A stretch of 5,176 nucleotides of DNA from PVC group bacterium (GTDB taxonomy: Bacteria; Verrucomicrobiota; Kiritimatiellia; SS1-B-03-39; PXDE01). The stretch covers positions 1 to 5,176 of the forward strand of contig PXDE01000399.1 of assembly GCA_003566475.1 (NCBI GenBank). Reading direction: 5' to 3'. The notes beneath the pieces were generated by a model. That model was not told where the DNA came from and searched no databases. It saw nothing but the letters and a program-made list of their open reading frames with translations. Within the stretch, counting starts at the first letter, position 1. The number at the start of each line of letters is the position of its first letter. The translations under genes were made by a program, and so were the position numbers. This document shows, one piece after another, positions 1 through 4,160 of the stretch.

Positions 1-23
1 CCCGCCGCGCCAGCGGCGCCTTG

Positions 24-166
24 GCCAGAGTTCCGCGTTCACGCGGAAGCCTTCCTCGCCGCTTCAGCGGCGGCGGGGTGCGCGGGGCATGAACGGCCAG
101 GGGGAGGCGGCACCCCGAGGGGCTGAAGCCTCCCCGAAGACTTCCGCGTGAACGCGGGACTCTGGC
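24..166. repeat. Palindromic element, copy 1 (MITE/REP-like)
   Basis: A ~143-bp element with 26-bp terminal inverted arms, 24-49 and 141-166, complementary at 25 of 26 positions. Each arm contains a self-complementary 14-mer (ccgcgttcacgcgg on the left), so each arm can also fold alone. Inside lie another small palindrome at 58-71 (gccgcttcagcggc) and a 7-bp stem pairing 75-81 with 110-116. The centre, about 82-109, is unpaired and differs from the second copy at 1038-1179, while the rest is almost identical. It has no coding capacity of its own. Non-autonomous mobile elements and REP-like sequences look like this, but no transposase or clear target-site duplication is visible, so mobility is inferred. 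It could also act as a transcription barrier. Confidence 0.85.
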
Positions 167-230
167 GGGGTATCGCCCCCCCGCCTCCTCAAGGCTCCCC
201 CGGCCACGAAGCACCCTCCTTCGCCAAGGC

Positions 231-291
231 GCTACGTAGGGCAAGCCAAGCACCCGCCCTTGCCGCGGCTACGTCGGGCACGCCAAGCACC
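231..291 (+). repeat. 24-bp direct repeat, two copies
   Basis: Positions 231-254 and 268-291 match at 22 of 24 bases. Both begin gctacgt and end gccaagcacc, and their starts are 37 bp apart. The copies are imperfect and not evenly arrayed, so this is not a CRISPR. They look like dispersed intergenic repeat debris. No function can be read from the sequence. Confidence 0.75.
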
Positions 292-326
292 AGGCACCGC
301 CCCCCCAAATCCACAATCAGTCCCCC

Positions 327-355
327 TTGACATCCTCCGCCCCGAAGCCGAAGAT
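327..355 (+). promoter_or_regulatory. Possible sigma70-type promoter for the nucleotidyltransferase pair
   Basis: A perfect TTGACA (-35) sits at 327-332. Seventeen bases later is gaagat (350-355), which matches TATAAT at only three of six positions. It lies about 95 bp upstream of the first start codon, and a TTGACT occurs at the equivalent place upstream of the methyltransferase operon. The -35 box is good and the -10 box poor, so this is only a candidate. Confidence 0.3.
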
Positions 356-377
356 CTGGAACCAGTAAAGCGACCCC

Positions 378-404
378 GCCCGGAGGGTGGTTGTCCAACC
401 GGGC
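378..404 (+). promoter_or_regulatory. Small hairpin in the presumed leader
   Basis: gcccgg at 378-383 can pair with ccgggc at 399-404. A competing hairpin is possible at 389-400 (ggttgtccaacc). The two share bases 399-400 and so exclude each other. If transcription starts just after the candidate promoter, both lie in the 5' leader of the downstream pair. No T-run follows, so it does not look like a finished terminator. In GC-rich DNA such stems arise by chance, so a regulatory role is speculative. Confidence 0.25.
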
Positions 405-449
405 CTTCATGGGGGGCAATGGCCGACTGGCATTGAGGGGCTACGAAAC

Positions 450-635
450 ATGAAACTCATTATCACCACCCATGCCGAACAGGCGCGGAGCGACCGCGCC
501 TTCTGGAGCGAGCAGCCGCCCGAGGCTCGTCTGGCCGAGGTCGAGCGGCTGCGGACCGAAGCTGGAAGGTTCCTCTATGAATACCCATCCCGACTTCGAA
601 GAACTGTTACGATTGCTCGAAGATCACGGGATTGA
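450..635 (+). CDS. Small 61-aa protein encoded ahead of a nucleotidyltransferase
   Basis: Function unknown. I chose the ATG at 450 because GAGGGG at 435-440 lies nine bases upstream and the family-like sequence begins there. The protein is hydrophilic, with no signal peptide or membrane segment. Residues 7-20 carry a THAEQARSDRAFW motif, residues 22-36 form a likely amphipathic helix (PPEARLAEVERLR), and the C-terminus is basic (RLRRTVTIARRSRD). From memory, short proteins with a 'SDRxFW...PEERLxxVExLR...RLxR' pattern are often encoded directly upstream of minimal nucleotidyltransferases, as here. Its last 59 bases overlap the start of that gene in another frame, implying translational coupling. 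An antitoxin or partner role is inference from position, size and charge; it is not a HEPN protein by length or motif. Confidence 0.72.
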   Translation: MKLIITTHAEQARSDRAFWSEQPPEARLAEVERLRTEAGRFLYEYPSRLRRTVTIARRSRD

Positions 636-1023
636 GTACATGATCGTGGGCGGCTATGCCGTTGCCTTCCATGGACACCCGAGATTCACAAAGGACATGG
701 ATCTGTTCTTCCGCCTGACGGAGGAGAACGCGCTGCGCCTTCGGGAAGCCCTGGTCGAATTCGGTTTCCCCGAGCACGATCTCCCCCTTGAGGCATTCAC
801 GACTCGAGGAAACGTGCTGACCTTCGGCACGGTACCGACACGGGTCGACCTGATCAACGAGATCGATGGTGTCAGCTACGAAGAAGCCCGTCCCAATGTC
901 GTGCGGGGCAGGTATGGCGACGTGGAGGTGGCCTTCATCGGCCTGGCCGACCTGGTAAGGAACAAAAAGGCCACGCCACGGATTAAGGACAAGGGGGATG
1001 TGGAGGAACTGGGTAAGCAATGA
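577..1023 (+). CDS. Minimal nucleotidyltransferase (MNT/DUF6036-like)
   Basis: 148-aa soluble protein of the polymerase-beta-type nucleotidyltransferase fold. Residues 22-45 hold the signature: GGYAVAFHG (25-33), then R36 and the metal-binding pair D40 and D42 (KDMDLF). A likely third acidic residue is D91 in TRVDLI (88-93). The C-terminal RNKKATPRIKDKGDVEEL is the usual end of these short proteins, so it looks complete. The ATG at 577 follows GGAAGG (564-569) by seven bases and starts at the typical N-terminus (DFEELLRLLEDHGIEYMIVGG); longer in-frame starts, such as 472, add sequence unlike the family. Members are often annotated as AbiEii-like or unassigned nucleotidyltransferases. The acceptor of the transferred nucleotide (tRNA, protein or antibiotic) cannot be deduced. 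A toxin-like or antitoxin-like accessory role with the overlapping small gene is plausible. The second palindromic element begins 14 bp after the stop. Confidence 0.85.
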   Translation: MNTHPDFEELLRLLEDHGIEYMIVGGYAVAFHGHPRFTKDMDLFFRLTEENALRLREALVEFGFPEHDLPLEAFTTRGNVLTFGTVPTRVDLINEIDGVSYEEARPNVVRGRYGDVEVAFIGLADLVRNKKATPRIKDKGDVEELGKQ

Positions 1024-1037
1024 CGAGCGGTTCCGGG

Positions 1038-1179
1038 GCCAGAGTTCCGCGTTCACGCGGAAGCCTTCGTCGCCGCTTCAGCGGCGGCGGGGTGGCCTGG
1101 GCATCGCCGACCTTGGGAGGCGACACCCCGAGGGGCTGAAGCCTCCTCGAAGACTTCCGCGTGAACGCGGAACTCCGGC
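1038..1179. repeat. Palindromic element, copy 2 (MITE/REP-like)
   Basis: This ~142-bp element is the direct-orientation twin of the one at 24-166. Its arms, 1038-1063 and 1154-1179, carry the same 14-mer palindromes and are complementary with one mismatch. The first 57 bases differ from copy 1 at a single base, as far as I can align by eye, and most of the difference is in the central ~26 bases. A weak extension of the palindrome (ttccgg at 1031-1036 against ccggctcggaa after 1175) is specific to this copy. It lies 14 bp behind the nucleotidyltransferase stop codon, where its strong hairpin could end transcription. Confidence 0.85.
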
Positions 1180-1218
1180 TCGGAATTGCCCCCCCAAGGC
1201 TCTCGCAGGCACTTTCCA

Positions 1219-1278
1219 GACCACCGACCAGGGACCAAGGACCACGGACCACGGACCAAGGACCACGGACCAAGGACC
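1219..1278 (+). repeat. Heptamer tandem repeat (GACCAMG)n
   Basis: Eight 7-bp units run without interruption from 1219 to 1274, followed by a partial unit (GACC). The commonest forms are GACCACG and GACCAAG, alternating irregularly, and the first units are slightly divergent (GACCACC, GACCAGG). Only the fifth and sixth bases of the unit vary much. Such a tract can change copy number by slippage. It lies about 190 bp upstream of the methyltransferase start and next to a TTGACT hexamer, so an effect on expression is possible but unproven. Confidence 0.9.
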
Positions 1279-1287
1279 CAAATCCCC

Positions 1288-1316
1288 TTGACTCTCCCCC
1301 CCCTCCTCCCGACACT
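1288..1316 (+). promoter_or_regulatory. Weak promoter candidate for the methyltransferase operon
   Basis: TTGACT at 1288-1293 differs from the -35 consensus by one base. Seventeen bases later is gacact (1311-1316), matching the -10 consensus at only three positions. The interest lies in the shared string CCAAATCC...CCTTGAC, which also precedes the nucleotidyltransferase pair. It may be a conserved part of the repeat family instead of a functioning promoter. Confidence 0.2.
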
Positions 1317-1467
1317 CGCCCCCTATGACGGCGAAGCCCACCTACGCACGGTCGCCTGCGGTCTCCCCGGCGGCCCCGCCTCTGAGGGTTTCGCCTCTAC
1401 CGGCCGTATTCAGCCCCAGGGAGAGGGCACATGGATGCCGGGCAAGGGCGCATGGGAATGACAGGAT

Positions 1468-2352
1468 ATGGCTGAACTGACGATCCATTTCGGCGACAAC
1501 CTGCCGGTCTTGCAGGGCCTGCCTGCGGAATCGGTGGATCTGATCTACATCGATCCCCCCTTCAACACGGGAAAGGTGCAGAGCCGGACGCGGCTCTCCA
1601 CCGTTCGCGACGAGCACGGAGACCGGACGGGGTTCCAGGGGAAGCGGTATCGGACGATCAAGCTCGGCACGAAGGAGTACGCGGACATCTTTGACGACTA
1701 CCTGACGTTTCTGGAACCACGGCTGGAGGAGGCGCGGCGGGTGCTCAAAGGCGACGGCAGCCTGTTCTTCCATATCGACTACCGGGAGGTCCACTATGCC
1801 AAAGTCCTCCTGGATATGATCTTCGGACGCGAGGCCTTCCTGAATGAGATCATCTGGGCCTACGATTACGGGGCGCGTTCGAAGTCGAAATGGCCGGCCA
1901 AGCACGACAACATCCTCTGGTATGCCAAGAATCCGGAGGACTACCAGTTCCACCTCGAGGAATGCGACCGTATCCCCTACATGGCGCCCGGGCTGGTGGG
2001 GCCCGAGAAGGCAGCCACCGGGAAGACCCCGACCGACACCTGGTGGCATACCATCGTAAGTCCGAACGGGCGCGAAAAGACCGGATATCCCACACAGAAG
2101 CCGAGAGGCATCCTGGACCGGATCGTCAAAGTCCACTCGCGGCCAGGCGACCTGCTGCTGGACTTCTTCGCCGGAAGCGGCTCGTTCGGCGAGGCAGCCA
2201 TTGAGCTGGGGCGAAAGTGCATTCTCGTGGACAACAACCCGGAGGCGTTGCGGGTCATGGAGCGCCGGTTCGCGGAGATCCATGTGGAATGGGTGGGGTG
2301 GACACCGGAGGCGCAGCTTGATGCGCCGGTGCAGAGGAGGCTGTTCGTATGA
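1468..2352 (+). CDS. Beta-class DNA methyltransferase (N6-adenine or N4-cytosine, type II R-M)
   Basis: 294-aa enzyme that transfers a methyl group from S-adenosylmethionine to a base within a recognition site, protecting host DNA from the partner nuclease. Catalytic motif IV, DPPF, is at residues 29-32 (IYIDPPFNTGK), and the SAM-binding motif I, DFFAGSGS, at 232-239. Catalytic motif before SAM motif defines the beta class (M.HinfI/M.RsrI/CcrM type, N6_N4_Mtase family). DPPF favours N6-adenine. Other landmarks are FFHIDYREVHY (100-110), NILWYAK (148-154), TGYPTQKP (205-212) and VDNNPEA (254-260). The target-recognition part is probably about residues 155-205. The ATG at 1468 is the first start after an in-frame stop at 1459-1461, with GGGA at 1454-1457 as a modest ribosome site. 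Full-length and intact, it overlaps the nuclease gene by four bases. The recognition sequence cannot be read from the protein. Confidence 0.93.
   Translation: MAELTIHFGDNLPVLQGLPAESVDLIYIDPPFNTGKVQSRTRLSTVRDEHGDRTGFQGKRYRTIKLGTKEYADIFDDYLTFLEPRLEEARRVLKGDGSLFFHIDYREVHYAKVLLDMIFGREAFLNEIIWAYDYGARSKSKWPAKHDNILWYAKNPEDYQFHLEECDRIPYMAPGLVGPEKAATGKTPTDTWWHTIVSPNGREKTGYPTQKPRGILDRIVKVHSRPGDLLLDFFAGSGSFGEAAIELGRKCILVDNNPEALRVMERRFAEIHVEWVGWTPEAQLDAPVQRRLFV
2335..2340 (+). promoter_or_regulatory. Ribosome binding site of the endonuclease gene
   Basis: AGGAGG, a full consensus, lies inside the last codons of the methyltransferase gene, eight bases before the ATG at 2349. It fixes the endonuclease start. 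It also shows that the ATGA junction can be entered by new ribosomes as well as by re-initiation after the methyltransferase stop. Confidence 0.8.
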
Positions 2353-2942
2353 CGATCAAAGACCCGGAAGTGAGGATTCTTGCGGGGATCAGCCAGGCAT
2401 TGCAGGCGGAGTACCAGAGCGAGAACCGACACTGGGAGGGCAGCCCCTTTGCGTGGATCAAGACGAAGCCATCCCGCCAAGTCGGCGCCATCGGCGAGAA
2501 GCTGGTGGCTGGATGGCTCGCCGCTCGCGGGTTCAACGTGGTGCGGTCTGGTGACTCCGATGCCGACCGGGTAATCGAGGACAGGCGAGTCGAGATCAAG
2601 TTCAGCACGCTGTGGGCCAACGGCGGGTACAAGTTCCAGCAGCTCCGCGACCAACGATACGACCTTGCCATCTGTCTCGGCGTATCGCCCTTCGATGCCC
2701 ACTGCTGGGTCATTCCGAAGGAAGACGTGATTCGCCTCTGGCGGGTGGAGCACCGCATTTCGAGTCAGCACGGCGGACAGGGGGGCGCGGATACCGCGTG
2801 GATCGACGTTCGCGTCGAAGATCCCCCCGACTGGCTCAAGGAGTACGGCGGTTCACTGTCGGACGGGATCTTCGCGTTGTCCAGGATCACGGGTTTCAAG
2901 ATCAGGAAGGTCCGGGAGGAACTCGGAGAGTACGACGCCTAG
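2349..2942 (+). CDS. Putative type II restriction endonuclease, PD-(D/E)XK-like
   Basis: 197-aa protein, the likely DNA-cleaving partner of the adjacent methyltransferase. A nuclease-like core is visible: a helix with GEKLVAGWLAARGF (49-62, E50 as possible helix-A glutamate), then SDADR (70-74) leading into RRVEIKFST (79-87). D73 (or D71) with E82-x-K84 fits the D...ExK metal-binding site of PD-(D/E)XK nucleases. After this come a YKFQQLRDQRYD segment (94-105), ICLGVSPFDAHCWVIPK (108-124), and a C-terminal region that could bind DNA. The overlap with the methyltransferase stop (ATGA at 2349-2352) and the strong ribosome site indicate co-translation, the classic methyltransferase-first order of a type II system. 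I do not recognise a named enzyme, so the family is assigned from motif and context. A Mrr/VSR-like or McrBC-type role is less likely given the pairing. Confidence 0.78.
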   Translation: MTIKDPEVRILAGISQALQAEYQSENRHWEGSPFAWIKTKPSRQVGAIGEKLVAGWLAARGFNVVRSGDSDADRVIEDRRVEIKFSTLWANGGYKFQQLRDQRYDLAICLGVSPFDAHCWVIPKEDVIRLWRVEHRISSQHGGQGGADTAWIDVRVEDPPDWLKEYGGSLSDGIFALSRITGFKIRKVREELGEYDA

Positions 2943-2977
2943 CGACGGCATCGAGCACTACGGACCTGACACTGGGC

Positions 2978-2983
2978 AGGAGG
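2978..2983 (+). promoter_or_regulatory. Ribosome binding site of the 117-aa gene
   Basis: A perfect AGGAGG six bases before the ATG at 2990, in the 47-bp gap after the endonuclease stop. It strongly supports this start and the reality of the small gene. Confidence 0.8.
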
Positions 2984-2989
2984 ATCGGC

Positions 2990-3343
2990 ATGCCCCCATC
3001 CATCCCCGAACGCGACTGGAAGTACTTGCGGCGGATTCAGCCGGAGATGCTGGCCGCGCTGTGCGCCAGGATCAACGGAAGGACGAAGGCGCTTCTGGAC
3101 GCCGGCGGGAAGTCGGAGCACGAGATCTACGCGGATGTGTTCCAGCACATCGAGACGTCAGACCGGATCGTCGCCGAGTGCTTCGACGACTGGCGCCGCT
3201 CCGCCATCTGGCTCAAGATTCCCCTTCTGCGCCGGGAGGGGCTCCTGACCGACGACCATCTCGCGAACCTGTCCGATGACGTCCACGCTCTCCTGGAGAG
3301 GTTCCGGATGCTGGCGGGGGAAGACGGGGAGGCTGAGGGGTAG
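2990..3343 (+). CDS. Conserved-looking 117-aa helical protein, third gene of the R-M operon
   Basis: Function unknown. The start at 2990 is set by the perfect AGGAGG at 2978-2983; the open frame extends upstream only as a shadow of the endonuclease gene. The protein is mostly alpha-helical, soluble, without signal peptide or membrane segment. Recognisable blocks are IPERDWKYLR (5-14), a middle helix with FQHIETSDRIVAECFDDWRRS (51-71), IWLKIPLL (73-80) and EGLLTDDHLANLS (83-95); the tail is acidic and disordered (GEDGEAEG). I believe it belongs to a widespread family of short uncharacterised proteins sometimes mislabelled as release factors, but this is from memory of the pattern. It shares direction with the methyltransferase and nuclease and is 47 bp downstream, so it is probably cotranscribed. 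Whether it takes part in restriction (control, modulation) or is a passenger is unknown; it has no helix-turn-helix typical of C proteins. Confidence 0.82.
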   Translation: MPPSIPERDWKYLRRIQPEMLAALCARINGRTKALLDAGGKSEHEIYADVFQHIETSDRIVAECFDDWRRSAIWLKIPLLRREGLLTDDHLANLSDDVHALLERFRMLAGEDGEAEG

Positions 3344-3348
3344 GAGGG

Positions 3349-3388
3349 AGGGAACCGCTCTTCCGTTGGCGGTCCGGAAGCGTTCCCT
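3349..3388 (+). terminator. Possible hairpin terminator after the R-M operon
   Basis: AGGGAAC at 3349-3355 pairs with GTTCCCT at 3382-3388, extended inward by GCT/AGC and TCCG/CGGA. This gives about 14 base pairs with small bulges, beginning six bases after the stop of the 117-aa gene. No U-run follows, so if it ends transcription it is a GC-rich, non-canonical terminator or a processing stem. The right arm overlaps the 41-bp dispersed repeat, so it may instead belong to that repeat family. Confidence 0.4.
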
Positions 3389-3420
3389 ATGGCATCCACG
3401 GCCTTGGCGGCCACGGCTAC
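3380..3420 (+). repeat. 41-bp dispersed repeat, copy 1
   Basis: Matches 4104-4144 at 39 of 41 bases in the same orientation. The core reads atggcatccacggccttgg followed by cggccrcggctac. It lies just behind the R-M operon. Non-coding, and not a known site that I can name. Confidence 0.88.
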
Positions 3421-3486
3421 GGTTGGCGGCTACAGTTCGGTCCGGCGTAGCTCCGCATTCCTTTCGGAGTTTCCGGGGATCCAGAG

Positions 3487-3519
3487 AACCACGGATGCAC
3501 ACGGATGGACACGGATGGG
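3487..3519 (+). repeat. 10-bp phased repeat block A1 (three units)
   Basis: Three units of CACGGATGNA sit exactly 10 bp apart at 3490, 3500 and 3510, preceded by AAC (AACCACGGATG). It is the only block of this class with the A-rich strand on the plus strand. Related strings recur, inverted, at 3654, 4011 and 4161. Confidence 0.85.
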
Positions 3520-3653
3520 AGGAAAGGGTCGGGGCGGGGTCCGTCCTGGAGGGCCAGAGGATGTTCGGAACTCCATGGCCTGGCCGGGGGCGTTTCCTCG
3601 TTGCCTCGACCTGGAAGTGCCGGTCCCCATCTTCCATCTCAATCCCGCCGAAG

Positions 3654-3687
3654 TCCGTGTTCCTCCATGTCCATCCGTGGTTCTCCC
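3654..3687 (-). repeat. 10-bp phased repeat block A2, inverted relative to A1
   Basis: Read on the minus strand it begins GAGAACCACGGATGG. On the plus strand TCCGTG, TCCATG and TCCGTGG start at 3654, 3664 and 3674, again exactly 10 bp apart. With block A1 it forms an inverted pair enclosing about 134 bp. Confidence 0.8.
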
Positions 3688-3711
3688 TTCTCTCCCCCCG
3701 CTGCGAACCCC

Positions 3712-3738
3712 CGTAACCTCCGCGACCTCTGTGGTCCA
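3712..3738 (-). repeat. 9-bp phased repeat block B1 (CACAGAGGT type)
   Basis: On the minus strand the block starts GACCACAGAGG and continues with units spaced 9 bp (plus-strand unit starts 3712, 3721 and 3730). The unit is more degenerate than in the 10-bp class, but it ends in the same CCAC box on the minus strand. Confidence 0.65.
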
Positions 3739-3818
3739 ATGGGTTGCGGCGGGGCACCGCGCTGGGTCCATTCTCGGTTTGTTCTCGGCGTCGCATCCTC
3801 CCTCGTCCCCCGCCCGGA

Positions 3819-3850
3819 GCCGCTCTTCCTCGAAGACTCGGGCGAGCGGC
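3819..3850. repeat. Short palindrome related to the palindromic elements
   Basis: gccgctc at 3819-3825 pairs perfectly with gagcggc at 3844-3850. The loop holds tcctcgaagact, which also occurs in the right half of palindromic element copy 2 (1144-1155). The shared 12 bases may mark a degraded relative, or may be chance in GC-rich repeats. Confidence 0.5.
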
Positions 3851-3926
3851 CGCTACAAGGGGAGGCCCGGGCGTCGTCCGCACGCGGCGGGTCGGCTTGA
3901 CCGTCTTGGCCGGGGAACACCCCCCT

Positions 3927-3953
3927 CTTGTGACTCTTGTGCCTCCTGTGGCC
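3927..3953 (-). repeat. 9-bp phased repeat block B2 (CACAAGAGN type)
   Basis: Three units start at 3927, 3936 and 3945 on the plus strand (cttgtgact, cttgtgcct, cctgtggcc), exactly 9 bp apart. The minus strand begins GGCCACAGGAGG. It is the clearest member of the 9-bp class. Confidence 0.8.
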
Positions 3954-3970
3954 ATCCTCCCCGCCATCCC

Positions 3971-3998
3971 TTTGCGCTCTCTGCGTTCCTTGTGGCAA
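3971..3998 (-). repeat. 9-bp phased repeat block B3
   Basis: TTGCG, CTGCG and TTGTGG start at 3972, 3981 and 3990, 9 bp apart. The minus strand begins TTGCCACAAGG and continues CGCAGAGAGCGCAAAGG. It lies only about 17 bp after block B2. Confidence 0.72.
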
Positions 3999-4009
3999 AT
4001 CCCCTCCCC

Positions 4010-4065
4010 ATTCGCGTTCATTCGCGTGCATGGCTCCATCCCGCCTTGGCGGTGATTCGCGGTTC
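4010..4065 (-). repeat. 10-bp phased repeat block A3, interrupted
   Basis: Two units (attcgcgttc, attcgcgtgc) at 4010 and 4020 are followed by a 25-bp interruption. The expected third, GG-ending unit (attcgcggttc) then appears at 4055-4065. The interruption (4030-4054) contains the perfect small palindrome ccgccttggcgg at 4041-4052. An intact block would have the third unit directly after the second, as in A1, A2 and A4. Confidence 0.7.
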
Positions 4066-4103
4066 ACCCTCTGCGGATTTCCTCCTCAGGCGCGTGTCCT
4101 TCG

Positions 4104-4144
4104 GCGTTCCCGATGGCATCCACGGCCTTGGCGGCCGCGGCTAC
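4104..4144 (+). repeat. 41-bp dispersed repeat, copy 2
   Basis: Second copy of the repeat at 3380-3420, same orientation, 39 of 41 bases identical. It lies just beyond the 3' end of aroD. The two copies bracket the set of 9-bp and 10-bp phased blocks, except for block A4, which lies immediately outside. Confidence 0.88.
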
Positions 4145-4160
4145 AGGCAGCCCCCTCCCC

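Larger units (their letters stand above)
167..449. other. Non-coding spacer before the nucleotidyltransferase pair
   Basis: No convincing gene lies here. The stretch contains a C-run after the palindromic element, a pair of 24-bp direct repeats, a C-rich tract with the string CCAAATCC at 305-312, a TTGACA hexamer and a small hairpin, each listed separately. Its start, with a C-run followed by aaggctc, and the CCAAATCC...CCCTTGAC string recur in the same order after the second palindromic element. The repeated unit may therefore be larger than the palindrome alone. Confidence 0.7.
1180..1467. other. Non-coding spacer before the restriction-modification operon
   Basis: No credible gene. It starts with a C-run plus aaggctc, as after copy 1, then holds the heptamer tandem repeat and the string CCCAAATCCCCTTGACT. 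About 170 bp of C-rich sequence leads to the methyltransferase. Open frames across it owe their length to GC content and to the 21-bp (3 x 7) periodicity of the tandem repeat. An in-frame stop at 1459-1461 sits immediately upstream of the methyltransferase start. Confidence 0.7.

Noticed and set aside
387..449. Upstream start for the 61-aa protein
   Set aside because: The extension runs through the leader hairpin and has no ribosome site. GAGGGG at 435-440 supports the ATG at 450.
472..576. Extended N-terminus for the nucleotidyltransferase
   Set aside because: The added residues are a frame shadow of the 61-aa gene and unlike the family. The ATG at 577 has a proper ribosome site.
24..1179. 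Classic composite transposon
   Set aside because: No transposase or insertion-sequence gene lies in either element or between them, and I could not find matching target duplications.
1219..1278. CRISPR array
   Set aside because: Units are 7 bp with no spacers, so it is a simple tandem repeat.
1186..1461. Plus-strand open frame ahead of the methyltransferase
   Set aside because: It is kept open by the heptamer tract and C-rich DNA, shows no ribosome site and ends seven bases before the real gene.
1342..2283. Long minus-strand open frame opposite the methyltransferase
   Set aside because: It mirrors the codon structure of the methyltransferase gene, has no recognisable motif or ribosome site, and the plus-strand gene carries clear catalytic motifs.
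3158..4039. Long minus-strand open frame opposite the 117-aa gene and repeats
   Set aside because: Low-complexity, Arg/Gly/Pro-rich translation typical of GC-rich non-coding DNA. It starts inside a well-supported gene on the other strand.
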